64,000 nucleotides of DNA from Pseudomonas sp. ANT_H4 (GCF_008369295.1 NZ_VOBG01000009.1:62001-126000), one strand, 5' to 3'. Numbered from the stretch's first letter, positions 51,160 to 62,283 are shown. The notes: generated by a model from the letters alone, not told the origin. Translations and numbers: made by a program.

Positions 51160-51500
51160 TCTATCGCAGCTCGACGTTGGGCAAAGTAAGACGACCACGC
51201 AGGATCACAGGGATTGGCCAAGTTACGTAGTGCCGTTTCTCGATCCGGCTTAGGTATGTGCGCCACGTAATCACGCTTGATCGTCTTCACGAAGCTCTCG
51301 GCCATGCCGTTGCTCTGCGGGCTGCGAACTGGGGGGTCACCGGCTGCAAGCCGATCTGTCGAGCAAACAGGCACGTCTGGTCGGCGGTGTACGCCGAGCC
51401 GTTATCGCTTAGCCATTGCACCGGCGTGGCGGGCAGTTGATCACCGAAGCGCCTCTCCACGCTTTCCAGCATCAAGTCGCGGATATCATCGCCGCTGTAC
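51160..51500 (-). pseudogene. IS3-family transposase fragments
   Basis: Minus-strand pieces in two frames: [20 protein letters not shown] (second catalytic Asp) and, after a frameshift, [20 protein letters not shown] with the last Glu. Only the C-terminal half is left. Confidence 0.8.
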
Positions 51501-51659
51501 CCGGTCGGGCTCGCGACCTAGCCGATGGCCTCGCGATCACAGCAGTCCAGGGCGAAGGTTACGCTCAATTTGGCTCCGTCCTCGCAGCGGAACTCAAAGC
51601 CGTCCGAGCACCAACGCGTATCGCTGGTTTGCACCGCAATACGGCCTTCGTGCCGACGC

Positions 51660-51960
51660 GGCACGCCGGGCTGTTTTCGTAGACAGATTCAGCAGCGGTT
51701 GCAGGTGCTCGCCGCACTGGATCACCCAGCGCGCCAGGGTTTGGCGGGGGATATCGACGCCGTGACGACCGAGGATTTTTTTGAAGCGGTGCAGCGGCAG
51801 ACCATCGACGTATTTGGTGATCAACAGCATCGCCAGGACGCTAGGACTGGCCATGCTCTTTTCGATCAGTTGAGCCGGTTTGTCGGCGGTGACCGGTGCG
51901 GCTTCACAGCCGCGGCAGCCGTAGACCTTGTCCGCTGGTTCCCTTCACAACCACTGGCCA
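51660..51960 (-). pseudogene. IS66-family transposase fragment
   Basis: The minus strand reads MASPSVLAMLLITKYVDGLP and HRFKKILGRHGVDIPRQTL, the signature of the large IS66 transposase. A preceding piece (VYGCRGCEAAPVTADKPAQL) is also typical. The frame is lost near 51660. Confidence 0.8.
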
Positions 51961-51972
51961 ACGCAGAGCGTT

Positions 51973-52231
51973 TTACCCATGCAGCGAAACGATTAGCGGA
52001 CAGGAAACGGTCCCGTGGCTCGCACAACAGTCGTGAACCAGTTGCACCAAAACAGACTCGATCCGTCGCAGATCCGCGAGCTTGCCACGCACATCCCCAA
52101 GCTTCTGCTCGGCGAGCACGCGCGCTTCATCACAGTGAGCGCCGTCATCGAGCCTCAACAGCCCGGCCACTTCTTCGAGGCTAAAGCCCAGCCGTTGCGC
52201 GGACTTTACGAATTTCACCCGGGCGACATCG
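51973..52231 (-). pseudogene. merR: Truncated merR, second copy
   Basis: Codons for [20 protein letters not shown] through the Cys-containing C-terminus ([15 protein letters not shown]) match the intact merR at 53183 with few changes. The DNA-binding N-terminus is replaced by the GGGG terminus of the miniature element at 52232. This is the relic of a second mer locus. Confidence 0.85.
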
Positions 52232-52492
52232 GGGGTTGGGGAGCAATGGAACTGAAAACCAACGTAAGCCGAATTAGAGTTCGTTTTACTCGTCAGCGAC
52301 TGCGAATTAACGAACTTTGATTCGTGAGAAAGGTTTATTGCACTGATTTTCGGGTGTTGGTGACCTTTCCTCGCGATAGCGGAAACGGTTTCATAAAACG
52401 GTCGTTTTTCGAAACTATCCAGACGTTGCAAGGGTTTGCGGGGCAGCGACTGAGCTTAAGTGCACTTTCTGTTCCGTTGCTCCCCCAACCCC
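52232..52492. mobile_element. Tn3-type miniature inverted-repeat element, 261 bp
   Basis: Left end GGGGTTGGGGAGCAATGGAA (38 bp, 52232-52269) and, as reverse complement, right end GGGGTTGGGGGAGCAACGGA (52454-52492). GGGG starts and ~38-bp length are those of Tn3-family ends, with no gene inside, as in TIME-type elements. It interrupts merR' on one side and a HigB-like gene on the other. Its flanking 5-mers do not match. Confidence 0.6.
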
Positions 52493-52609
52493 TATTTCCA
52501 GCAGCGAGGTGATGAATTCGTTTTGCTGTTGTGCGGCGGCGACAAAAGCAGCCAAAGCCGTGATATTGAAGCGGCTAAAAAACTCGCCAGCGAGTGGAGG
52601 TCAGAATGA
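52493..52609 (+). pseudogene. HigB/RelE-type toxin fragment (C-terminal)
   Basis: Reads YFQQRGDEFVLLLCGGDKSS then RDIEAAKKLASEWRSE and stop, the C-terminal end of HigB/Gp49-like toxins. The N-terminus is lost at the miniature element. The stop overlaps the next start (ATGA). Confidence 0.7.
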
Positions 52610-52710
52610 GCGAAAAAATTTACGACTACGACCCAGCAGCAGCCCTAGACGGCCCTGAAGCAATCGCCGTCTTCATGGCGGAGCCCTGCCATTTCCTCTC
52701 AGCGCCATAA
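52606..52710 (+). pseudogene. HigA-type antitoxin fragment (N-terminal)
   Basis: 34 codons: MSEKIYDYDPAAALDGPEAI then AVFMAE match the N-terminus of addiction-module antidotes. The helix-turn-helix is missing where the duplicated mer leader begins. Confidence 0.7.
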
Positions 52711-52735
52711 TCCAGGACCTTCATCTCCTCTCTCC

Positions 52736-52766
52736 TTGATTCCGTACTTAACTACGGAGGTAGAGT
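52736..52766 (+). promoter_or_regulatory. MerR-type promoter of the gene at 52805
   Basis: TTGATT, 19-bp spacer with CCGTA-N6-TACGG, TAGAGT. It is part of a ~155-bp inverted duplication with 50830-51005. Confidence 0.75.
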
Positions 52767-52804
52767 TGAATCGTGGATCGAAAACCCGAGAGGAGATCGC
52801 CGTT

Positions 52805-53020
52805 ATGAAACACCTAAGACTGCTGCTGGTAGTGGGTGCGACTCTGCTGTCATCCACCGTATGGGCCGAGGGCGGGAGCGACCGAGCGATTGAGCGAATT
52901 GCTGCACGCGAGAGGGCTGAAGCGACCCTGGTGGCGGAAACCGTCAAGGAGATTAAGCAACTGGGCCCCACGGCGGCAGGCCGTAGCGAAGCGCAGCCCG
53001 CCTGTCCGCCTGCAAAGTAG
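52805..53020 (+). CDS. Small secreted protein under a MerR-type promoter
   Basis: 71 residues. It shares the signal peptide of the DUF2790 protein at 50569 almost exactly but has a different mature part, Glu/Ala-rich and helical (SDRAIERIAARERAEATLVA) with one Cys near the end. Probably a diverged or recombined paralogue. Function unknown. Confidence 0.55.
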   Translation: MKHLRLLLVVGATLLSSTVWAEGGSDRAIERIAARERAEATLVAETVKEIKQLGPTAAGRSEAQPACPPAK

Positions 53021-53125
53021 AGCCTGTGCTACTCGACCAGATGCAACGTGAGCCCACTCTGCTGAGGCGCGAGGGCAAATAGCAATACCAAACTGTGCCC
53101 TTTGCAAGTGCTCCTTTGGCCATTC

Positions 53126-53153
53126 AGCGGCGCTCATTGAGCGCCGCTTTTTT
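53126..53153 (+). terminator. Terminator between the small gene and merR
   Basis: 10-bp perfect stem AGCGGCGCTC/GAGCGCCGCT, 3-base loop and T-run. Faces convergently towards merR and may serve as a bidirectional stop. Confidence 0.8.
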
Positions 53154-53182
53154 CTAAGCGCAAGCCGACCAACAGGGGCGCC

Positions 53183-53623
53183 TTACGCAACGGGAAATCC
53201 TCGGTTAACGCCCGAGTTGTCCCCATGCAGCGAAACGATCAGCGGACAGGAAACAGTCCCGTGGCTCGCACAACAGTCGTGAACCAGTTGCTCCAAAACT
53301 GACTCGATCCGTCGCAGATCCGCGAGCTTGCCACGCACATCCCCAAGCTTCTGCTCGGCGAGCACACGCGCTTCATCGCAGTGAGCACCGTCATCCAGCC
53401 TCAACAGCCCGGCCACTTCATCGAGGCTAAAGCCCAGCCGTTGCGCGGATTTAACGAATTTCACCCGGGCGACATCCGCCTCACCGTAACGGCGAATGCT
53501 GCCGTAGGGCTTGTCCGGTTCGGGTAACAGCGCCTTGCGTTGATAGAACCGGATGGTTTCCACGTTGACCCCGGCCGCCTTGGCGAAAGCGCCAATGGTC
53601 AGGCTTTCCAAATTGTTTTTCAT
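53183..53623 (-). CDS. merR: Mercury-responsive regulator MerR
   Basis: 146 residues. The winged-helix N-terminus ([20 protein letters not shown]) is followed by the three Hg(II)-binding Cys positions in [16 protein letters not shown] and TVSCPL. It represses, and with Hg(II) activates, the mer promoter in the 71-bp gap to merT. The start at 53623 is 6 bp from the -35 of that promoter. It is the likely regulator of the two extra MerR-type promoters as well. Confidence 0.96.
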   Translation of the reverse strand: MKNNLESLTIGAFAKAAGVNVETIRFYQRKALLPEPDKPYGSIRRYGEADVARVKFVKSAQRLGFSLDEVAGLLRLDDGAHCDEARVLAEQKLGDVRGKLADLRRIESVLEQLVHDCCASHGTVSCPLIVSLHGDNSGVNRGFPVA

Positions 53624-53628
53624 ACCGC

Positions 53629-53659
53629 TTGATTCCGTACATGACTACGGGACTAACCT
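53629..53659 (+). promoter_or_regulatory. mer operon promoter/operator
   Basis: TTGATT, 19-bp spacer with the dyad CCGTACATGACTACGG, then TAACCT. The classical MerR-twisted layout. Confidence 0.9.
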
Positions 53660-53694
53660 TAAACCATCGATCAAATGCTCGAAAGGAGAAATGC

Positions 53695-54045
53695 ATGTCT
53701 GAACCATCAAACGGGCGCGCCCCTCTTGTCGCCGGGGGGCTTGCGGCGATTCTCGCCTCGGCTTGCTGTCTCGGGCCGCTGATTCTGATCGCACTGGGAT
53801 TCAGCGGGGCCTGGATCGGTAACCTGACCGTGCTGGAACCGTACCGCCCGCTCTTCATCGGCGCGGCACTGGTGGCGCTGTTCTTCGCCTACCGGCGCAT
53901 TTTCCGCCCCGCTCAAGCCTGCGCACCGGGCGAGGTCTGCGCCATCCCTCAGGTACGTACCTCCTACAAGCTGCTGTACTGGCTGGTGGCGGCCTTGGTG
54001 CTGGTCGCGCTCGGCTTCCCCTACATCCTTCCCTTGTTCTACTGA
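53695..54045 (+). CDS. merT: Mercuric ion transporter MerT
   Basis: 116 residues from ATG 53695 (AAAGGAG upstream). Three membrane spans; the Cys pair in span 1 (ASACCLGPLILIALG) and the cytoplasmic loop pair (CAPGEVCAIP) pass Hg(II) from MerP to MerA. First gene of the operon. Confidence 0.96.
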   Translation: MSEPSNGRAPLVAGGLAAILASACCLGPLILIALGFSGAWIGNLTVLEPYRPLFIGAALVALFFAYRRIFRPAQACAPGEVCAIPQVRTSYKLLYWLVAALVLVALGFPYILPLFY

Positions 54046-54058
54046 TCAGGAGTTCACC

Positions 54059-54337
54059 ATGAGAAAACTGCTCGCATCCTTAGCCCTCGCCAGCCTGGTC
54101 GCCACACCCGTCTGGGCGGCCACGCAGACCGTCACCCTGGCGGTGCCGGGCATGACCTGCGCCGCCTGCCCGATTACGGTGAAGACGGCGTTGACCAAGG
54201 TCGATGGCGTGACCAAGGCTGAGGTGAGTTTCGAGAACCGCGAGGCCATCGTCACCTTCGACGATACCAAGACCAATGCCCTGGCGCTGACTAAGGCGAC
54301 CGAGGACGCTGGCTATCCGTCCAGCGTCAAGCAATAG
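54059..54337 (+). CDS. merP: Periplasmic mercury-binding protein MerP
   Basis: 92 residues: signal peptide (MRKLLASLALASLVATPVWA) plus one HMA domain with GMTCAACPITVKTAL. It captures Hg(II) in the periplasm and hands it to MerT. Lies 13 bp after merT. Confidence 0.96.
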   Translation: MRKLLASLALASLVATPVWAATQTVTLAVPGMTCAACPITVKTALTKVDGVTKAEVSFENREAIVTFDDTKTNALALTKATEDAGYPSSVKQ

Positions 54338-54349
54338 GAGGGACTTCCG

Positions 54350-56496
<2,147 letters not shown>

Positions 56497-56516
56497 TGAG
56501 AGAGGGAGGTTGAAAC

Positions 56517-56936
56517 ATGAGCAACACGGCAGACGATCTCGGTAGGTGCGACAGCCTACGCAAGACATGGCAGTTGGTCAGCTTCTGGGGCCTGCCTGCC
56601 GTCGTGGCGACGATAGCGATTGTTCTGTCTAATCGACGCCCCGCGTTGTTCCTGGCAGCAGGCGCCGCGCTGGCCGTGATGGGCGGCGCCTGCCTGGTCA
56701 ACGCCACGCGTTGTCGCCGCCTTCACTGCTACATAACGGGGCCTCACTTCCTGTTGCTCGCAGTTGGTGCGCTATTGGCTTATGTGTTTGACCAAAACGG
56801 CGAGCATCTCTCCAGGTTGTGGCTGCTACTGGCTCTGGGAGCTGCACCGTTGCTCATCTGGCTACCTGAGCGCCTAGCCGGAAGGAAATATCTGAGCGCC
56901 CCAGTTTGCGGTGAAGGTCGGGAGTGTCGGCGATGA
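56517..56936 (+). CDS. Hypothetical mer-operon membrane protein
   Basis: 139 residues, with three to four hydrophobic spans and a conserved-looking RCRRLHCYITGPHFLLLAVG loop with Cys and His. Proteins of this kind occur between merA and merD in some mer operons (called OrfY in places). The role is unknown; a transport aid is plausible. GAGAGGGAGG precedes ATG 56517 closely, and its stop overlaps merD. Confidence 0.7.
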   Translation: MSNTADDLGRCDSLRKTWQLVSFWGLPAVVATIAIVLSNRRPALFLAAGAALAVMGGACLVNATRCRRLHCYITGPHFLLLAVGALLAYVFDQNGEHLSRLWLLLALGAAPLLIWLPERLAGRKYLSAPVCGEGRECRR

Positions 56937-57295
56937 ATGCCTACTCCATATCCAGATTGGCCGAGGACGCGGGCGTCAGTGTCCATATAGTCCGAGATTA
57001 TATGCTGCGCGGCTTGCTGCACCCCGCGCGGCGCACGGAAAGCGGTTACGGCATTTTCGATGAGCGGTCCCTGGCGCGGCTGTGCTTCGTACGTGCCGCC
57101 TTTGAGTCCGGTATCGGGCTCGACGAATTGGCGCGGCTCTGTCGAGCGCTCGATGCAGACGATAGTACCGATGTGATCGGGTGTATCGACCGCTTGCTTG
57201 GGCAAATCGCGACCCGGCTGGCAGCTTTAGACGCAGTGAAAACGGAGTTGGCCGGGCTGACTCATCGTGCCATCGAAGGTCACACCCATGCGTAA
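56933..57295 (+). CDS. merD: MerR-like coregulator MerD
   Basis: 120 residues from ATG 56933, overlapping the previous stop (ATGA). A MerR-type helix-turn-helix (SISRLAEDAGVSVHIVRDYM) without the Hg-binding Cys set is diagnostic of MerD, which displaces MerR from the operator to switch the operon off. Confidence 0.94.
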   Translation: MNAYSISRLAEDAGVSVHIVRDYMLRGLLHPARRTESGYGIFDERSLARLCFVRAAFESGIGLDELARLCRALDADDSTDVIGCIDRLLGQIATRLAALDAVKTELAGLTHRAIEGHTHA

Positions 57296-57524
57296 TACCA
57301 ACCAATCCGAATCAATCAAGATGCCCCGCTGGCACGCCTACACGTGGGGTGTGCTCGCCGCGCTCACTTGCCCCTGCCATCTGCCGGTGCTGGCATTACT
57401 GCTCTCGGGGACTGCGGCCGGGGCCTTCGTCAGCGAGCATTGGAGCCTCGCGACGCTCGTGCTGACGGTTCTCTTCGTCCTCTTCCTGAGAGCGGCTCTA
57501 CGGGCCTTTCGGAAGCGGGCGTGA
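57288..57524 (+). CDS. merE: Mercury transport protein MerE
   Basis: 78 residues from ATG 57288, overlapping merD by 8 bp. Two membrane spans; the Cys pair in [17 protein letters not shown] is the family mark. A broad mercury importer at the operon's end. Confidence 0.94.
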   Translation: MRNTNQSESIKMPRWHAYTWGVLAALTCPCHLPVLALLLSGTAAGAFVSEHWSLATLVLTVLFVLFLRAALRAFRKRA

Positions 57525-57685
57525 CCCGCTCGGAGCACGGCGCGGTCTCCGCTGCCGAGTTGCGGCAGGCTTGGGAGCGTTGGGAATTGTTGCTGCACTG
57601 CCAGCCGCAGGTCGATCTGCGCGCAGGTTCGATCGCAGGTGTGGAAGAGTTACTAGGTTTTCTTGGACGATGGAGAAACCCCATC
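57521..57685 (+). pseudogene. EAL-domain (Urf2) N-terminal fragment fused in frame to the next gene
   Basis: From GTG 57521 (overlap with merE) the frame reads [20 protein letters not shown] and [20 protein letters not shown], the start of the Urf2-type EAL phosphodiesterases that follow merE in many transposons. The EAL core is deleted and the frame runs on into the DUF3330 gene. Confidence 0.7.
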
Positions 57686-57898
57686 ATGAACGCAAACGAC
57701 ACCCCCACTATCAGTTGCTGCGAATGTTGCAAGGAAATTTCCCTTGACGCCGCACTGACGCCGGAAGGTACCGAGTACGTCGTGCACTTCTGTGGCCTTG
57801 AATGCTATCAGCGCTTCATATCGCGCGCGGATAAGAGAGCGGCATCCGAGCCTGATCACCCCTGCACACCAGAGGTCAGTACCCGTCACGACGACTAA
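57686..57898 (+). CDS. DUF3330 protein
   Basis: 70 residues from ATG 57686 with GGAG upstream. [20 protein letters not shown] and [12 protein letters not shown] contain four to five Cys arranged like a small metal-binding (TRASH/YHS-like) domain. Common at the distal end of mer operons; a metal-sensing or storage role is inferred. Confidence 0.75.
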   Translation: MNANDTPTISCCECCKEISLDAALTPEGTEYVVHFCGLECYQRFISRADKRAASEPDHPCTPEVSTRHDD

Positions 57899-58191
57899 TC
57901 TTTGCCTCTGGAAAGTGGCTCTGGTTTTTTTTAGAAAGCGTGAGTCCATTGAGATTTAATGCAAGTCCGCTCGTGGCTAATGTAAGCCCGAAGGCTTCGT
58001 CAGTAGTTTTATCTAGGCCGATGCCCGGGAGGATGGCAGCGTGCCTACAGGGCGTCAAAACCGGCTACCCAGAGTCAAATTCACCCCACAGTACAGCGAT
58101 GCTATAGAGTTACTCGTCAGTCCTGCAGCATCAGTTTTACTCTGCACCTCCATTGTATTCAGTCTGCCGGCAGCCCATTTGCACGAATAGT
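57899..58191. other. Intergenic gap, mer to tnpC
   Basis: 293 bp between convergent units. No gene or clear terminator is seen. Confidence 0.45.
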
Positions 58192-58554
58192 CTAGTCCTG
58201 ATAGTCAGGAGCAAGCGCTGCCAAAGGAGCAACGTGTTTAGAACCCGCCTGCAAGCATGAACATAAAGCAGAAATATCCTCTTGAAGGGCCATCGCCTGC
58301 GCCCAAATACTGTCGACATCACTGGTAGCCACAGTGAGGGGGAAACCTTCCAGTACCGTCATGGCCATGCCATGCAGGCGTAGGAAGTCTTCTCGAATGC
58401 TGCCGACCCCTCCGATTTCAGCAAGGCAGGCATCCAGCCGGTCGACCAAGTTGAGCAACTGAGCGGTGTCGTAGCTTGCACGCAGAGAGTCGAGTACCTT
58501 GGTATCGACGTCCCCATAAGGTGTCACGCGGAACGAAGCTGGCGGGATATGCAT
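58192..58554 (-). CDS. tnpC: Transposition regulator TnpC
   Basis: 120 residues, helical, overlapping the tnpA stop by 1 bp of an ATGA. Tn4652 carries a 120-residue TnpC at the same place, where it lowers transposase level post-transcriptionally. I rely on size and position; sequence motifs are few (LVDRLDACLAEIGGVGSIRE). Confidence 0.8.
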   Translation of the reverse strand: MHIPPASFRVTPYGDVDTKVLDSLRASYDTAQLLNLVDRLDACLAEIGGVGSIREDFLRLHGMAMTVLEGFPLTVATSDVDSIWAQAMALQEDISALCSCLQAGSKHVAPLAALAPDYQD

Positions 58555-61500
58555 CAGTTCGTCACCTCAACGTTGCTGTCAGACATCTGTTTCGCACGCA
58601 TTGATCCCGCAGCCTGCTGGAAAATGGAATCCTTGATCCAGGGTTCCGGTGGGCGTTTGAGTTTCAGGTTGAACTCCCCAAAACGTTTGACATTGCTGGT
58701 TAGGTAGGGGCTGAGAAACGATACGTCGTCGTCAGTGAACTGCCAGCCATCACGGGCGAGCTTCTGCAGGATGCGCATCATGTCCACGGTGTTCTGCAGG
58801 ATCACCGACGAGGCCACCATGTCGTTGTAGCGCAGGCGTTTCTGTTGCTCGTCCGGATCGTTTTCGGCGATCACGTCACCGCCAAAGGACAGCCACTTAG
58901 AGAAGCCGTTGTAGGACTCGATCTTATTGGTGTTGGCGGTGACTTCCTGGCGCAACTCGCGGCTGCCGATCCAGTTGAGTAGGAAGATCGTCCGGATCAC
59001 GCTGCCCAGCGCTTGCGCGGCATGATAGAGCTTGTTGCGCCGACTGTAGGAGCCAAGTTTGCGCAGCAGCATAGGTGAGGAAATCTTGCCGGCCTGGATT
59101 GACAACGCGACCTGCATCAGATCCTGCCAGTGGGTTTCGATCAGGTGCCAGTCGGCGGTGTCGGTGAACAGACGGTTGATGTGTTTATACGAAACGCCGC
59201 GATCTGGCCGGCACATCACCAGGTCGCGCCAGTTGCGGATACGCGGCATCAGATTGATGCCCAGCAGATGAGTGAAGGCGAACACCGTGGCCGACTGGCC
59301 CTGGGTGTCAGAGTACACCGTATCGGGTTCGACGCTGAGGTCGACCTTGAGCAACCCCTCAATCACATAGATTGCCTCCCAGATACCAGGCGGGATGAAG
59401 TGCTGGAACACCGCGATGTAGTTATTGGCCACGTGTCGGTACGCCACGGCCCCCATCTTGCGATAGCGGAAGTGGTAGCCGGCCAGCAGATTGTCGTCAT
59501 AGAAGTCGAACTGCGTACCGTCCGCGGCCACCGCCTTGCCATCGCCCCAGAGCTTGGGCAGGTCAAGTTGCAGATAGAGTTCCACCAGCTCGCGGTTAGC
59601 CTTGTCTAACTTCTCAAGCGAGAGATGGCGGCGATTCGTATAGGACAGCATGTGCGGCGTGACATTACCGGCCAGATGCCGTGCGGCCTGGTTGGGGCCA
59701 AGGTTGCAGCCCATGGCGAAGATCGTCATCAGGTAGCGCTCGGCCGGTTCTTTGAGCTTTGGCTCGTTGCCGGACATCGGCCCGAAATGCCGAGTGAACT
59801 GAATCCAATGCTCAATGTTGGCCATGATGTCGAGCACGTGCCTGGCCGGCATGCGCTGCATAAGCGCCGTCTGTAGCGAGATGGCCGAAGGCGGGATGTC
59901 CCGCGCTATCACTCGGCGTAGCACCGGTTCGCCGGCTTCATTGATCGATACGTCACCTCGGCAAGAAGGGAATTTTTCATCCAGATGCTGCGCGGTTTCC
60001 TCCAGCTGAATCTTGAGGGAGGCGACAAACTCCTTCGCCGTGCCAGGCAGCCCCACCTTTTCGCAGTAGGCCGGTAGACGATGGAAACATTCTTCCCAGG
60101 GCAGCAACTGCTTACGGTAGTCGGCGAAAGATTCCGACCCCAGCACGCACATATCACCCGAGCGCAGCTCACTGGCCAGGTAAGAGAACACGCAGACTTC
60201 CAGATAGCGCCGGTTGGTAGGTGGCCCTTCACTGGCAGGACGACGCACGACCTTAACCCAGCGCTCCGACGCAAACGACAAGTCGACATGCTCGTCGATC
60301 CACTCGCGGTGTAGATTTTCGCTGTCCTGGATGAGCTGAAGCGCCTGGATAAGTGAGCGATCCTGAGTCGTGGGTTCCAGTTGAAGAAGGTGGCTCAGAC
60401 GGAACAACAGCGAGCGATGGGACTTGAAGTGCTTCCAGATCAGCGGCAGGTAGTTGTTACCGCCCGTAGCCTGGACTTCGGCGCAAGTCTCGCGCAACCG
60501 ATCCAGGTTGCCATCGGGAGAGAGGAATTCCCGGATCAGACTGCCAGCCTCCTGGTCATCCGGTTCCTGAACAAGAATCTGCACCACGCCATCCAGGGTG
60601 GCCGCCAGTTGCTCCAGCTTCTGGCGTTGCCGCGCCTGGATTTGCTCCAACTCCTCCTTGGCGCGTTTGTGGATCGTCGAAATCCGTCGGATGAACATCT
60701 CGGCCAGGTGATCCCGAGTTCGCACCCGCATCCGATAGATCAAGGCCAGCATCAGTGTGTAGCGTTTCGGCAGCGAGCAGTCCTTCAGCTCGGCGACGTC
60801 CGACGCGGCGGCTTGGGTGGCGAAGTGGCGGATCTTAGCATCGACGACCCCCTCAAGAATGGCATCCAGATCTCCGAAGCTCTCTAACCACGCCAGGTGG
60901 TCGATCAACACCTCCAGGTGCTTGCGGGAAGGCTTCTTGGGTGCCTGCTTGAGTGCGTTGAAGTCACTCTGCCGACGCCCGAAATCCGTGTCGAGCAGCT
61001 CCTTTAGCTTGTAGATCACCTCGATTGGCGCTCGGAGCACGATCAGGTTGAAGGTAACTTCCTGAGCACTCGCCAAAGCGGTTTCTGCGATGTTGTTGAG
61101 CGTCGAATAAGCCGGAAGCTCATAGCCACGCTGAATCAGCTCATCAAGCATGGCATTAATGAGATCGACTCGCTGCTCAAGCACTACAGCGCAGTCACGT
61201 GCGATTTCCTCAGTGATCGCTAGCCCGTCGCTGCTATAGAAGGGTGTAACCTGCAGGTACTGCCGAACCGCCGCTTGGTGTCGGTAAAGGGTGCGGGGGT
61301 TGCTGTAGCGCGGAGCTATTCGTGCGCCGTAGCGAAGGCATTGTCGGACATGACTGATGAGCTCCTGAGGAAGCTCCTCGAACGGAACAAAATAGTGTAG
61401 CTGCTGAAACACCTTTAGTTGGATTGCCAGCCCAATCGATAGCGCTGGACTCTTAGCGGTGTTATTGACCCATTCGATCTCTGAATCAGACAGGGAATAG

Positions 61501-61571
61501 CATCGATGCAGCTCCTTAGCTGGCAACTGACTGGGCAAGAGCGGGTAGGCTGTCCTTTCCACCGAAGCCAT
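58554..61571 (-). CDS. tnpA: Tn3-family transposase TnpA (Tn4651/Tn5041 group)
   Basis: 1,005 residues from ATG 61571 (MASVERTAYPLL; GGGG nine bases upstream); longer frames to 61607 exist. The DDE catalytic triad is seen in AADGTQFDFYD, YSDTQGQSATVFAF and NTNKIESYNGFSKW. The N-terminus is the end-binding domain. It makes cointegrates from the 47-bp ends. It is transcribed inwards, starting about 100 bp from the right end, and appears intact. Confidence 0.95.
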   Translation of the reverse strand: MASVERTAYPLLPSQLPAKELHRCYSLSDSEIEWVNNTAKSPALSIGLAIQLKVFQQLHYFVPFEELPQELISHVRQCLRYGARIAPRYSNPRTLYRHQAAVRQYLQVTPFYSSDGLAITEEIARDCAVVLEQRVDLINAMLDELIQRGYELPAYSTLNNIAETALASAQEVTFNLIVLRAPIEVIYKLKELLDTDFGRRQSDFNALKQAPKKPSRKHLEVLIDHLAWLESFGDLDAILEGVVDAKIRHFATQAAASDVAELKDCSLPKRYTLMLALIYRMRVRTRDHLAEMFIRRISTIHKRAKEELEQIQARQRQKLEQLAATLDGVVQILVQEPDDQEAGSLIREFLSPDGNLDRLRETCAEVQATGGNNYLPLIWKHFKSHRSLLFRLSHLLQLEPTTQDRSLIQALQLIQDSENLHREWIDEHVDLSFASERWVKVVRRPASEGPPTNRRYLEVCVFSYLASELRSGDMCVLGSESFADYRKQLLPWEECFHRLPAYCEKVGLPGTAKEFVASLKIQLEETAQHLDEKFPSCRGDVSINEAGEPVLRRVIARDIPPSAISLQTALMQRMPARHVLDIMANIEHWIQFTRHFGPMSGNEPKLKEPAERYLMTIFAMGCNLGPNQAARHLAGNVTPHMLSYTNRRHLSLEKLDKANRELVELYLQLDLPKLWGDGKAVAADGTQFDFYDDNLLAGYHFRYRKMGAVAYRHVANNYIAVFQHFIPPGIWEAIYVIEGLLKVDLSVEPDTVYSDTQGQSATVFAFTHLLGINLMPRIRNWRDLVMCRPDRGVSYKHINRLFTDTADWHLIETHWQDLMQVALSIQAGKISSPMLLRKLGSYSRRNKLYHAAQALGSVIRTIFLLNWIGSRELRQEVTANTNKIESYNGFSKWLSFGGDVIAENDPDEQQKRLRYNDMVASSVILQNTVDMMRILQKLARDGWQFTDDDVSFLSPYLTSNVKRFGEFNLKLKRPPEPWIKDSIFQQAAGSMRAKQMSDSNVEVTN

Positions 61572-61674
61572 TGAGTTCATCCCCCAAGTAAGGCAAAACA
61601 TCAGCATAGACGGCTAGTCAGGCGGGGGATGACCAGCAATCAAGAACTCAATAAATTTCCTTTTAGTTCAATAT

Positions 61675-61721
61675 CTTGCAGAACGAATGTCCTAATTTTT
61701 GCCTTATCTCGGCATAACCCC
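61675..61721 (-). repeat. Right terminal inverted repeat of outer transposon
   Basis: On the minus strand it begins GGGGTTATGCCGAGATAA and contains TTAGGACATTCG. Mate of 9696-9742. Confidence 0.88.
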
Positions 61722-62010
61722 AACAGGACACGGGCTTTGCTGGTCATTGTGAAGTCTCAGCTCATATACGGTTTATCGAATATATGGTTTTACGCATGAT
61801 AGGTAAAGCCCATGCGCCGGAAAAATTCGAAAAGGACCAGCTCCGCCGAATAAAATCCCATAAAGCCCCTATTTACAGGACGCATTGAATACTCACTCAG
61901 CAGAGTGACTAATAAATATTTGGAAACGTGTATATGCGAATACTGTAATAAGTTTGTCATCCATTCGAGGATAGCCTCTGCTCCGATCCAACCAATCAGG
62001 AGCCAGGAAG

Positions 62011-62283
62011 ATGAAAAAACTGACGATCACCGCCGCCTTGCTGACCAGCCTGTTTGCGAGCATTAGCTTCGCGAGTCAGTACGACAAGCCCGGATTTTTT
62101 ACTAAAATAGAAGACGGTCGCCTTTGGGTCTTTCGTGAAGGGTCTGAGCAACTGAAAGACTTCCAAGCACACGGCGAACCGGCCAAGCAATACACGGAAA
62201 TCGGCACTGGTCCGGAAGGGATGACCGTTAAGTCAGGCGATGAGAAGGCGCTCAAGGACTATCTGAGCACGCTTAAAAAATAA
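62011..62283 (+). CDS. Small periplasmic hypothetical protein
   Basis: 90 residues, with AGGAG 13 and AGGAAG directly before ATG. A signal peptide (MKKLTITAALLTSLFASISFA) precedes a short mature part (DGRLWVFREGSEQLKDFQ, GTGPEGMTVKSGDEKALKDY). It resembles small Pseudomonas secreted proteins found near metal genes; family not recognised. Confidence 0.7.
   Translation: MKKLTITAALLTSLFASISFASQYDKPGFFTKIEDGRLWVFREGSEQLKDFQAHGEPAKQYTEIGTGPEGMTVKSGDEKALKDYLSTLKK

Noticed and set aside
61722-62010. A further gene between the outer transposon and the small periplasmic protein
   Set aside because: No frame with a plausible start or composition is present in this 289-bp gap.
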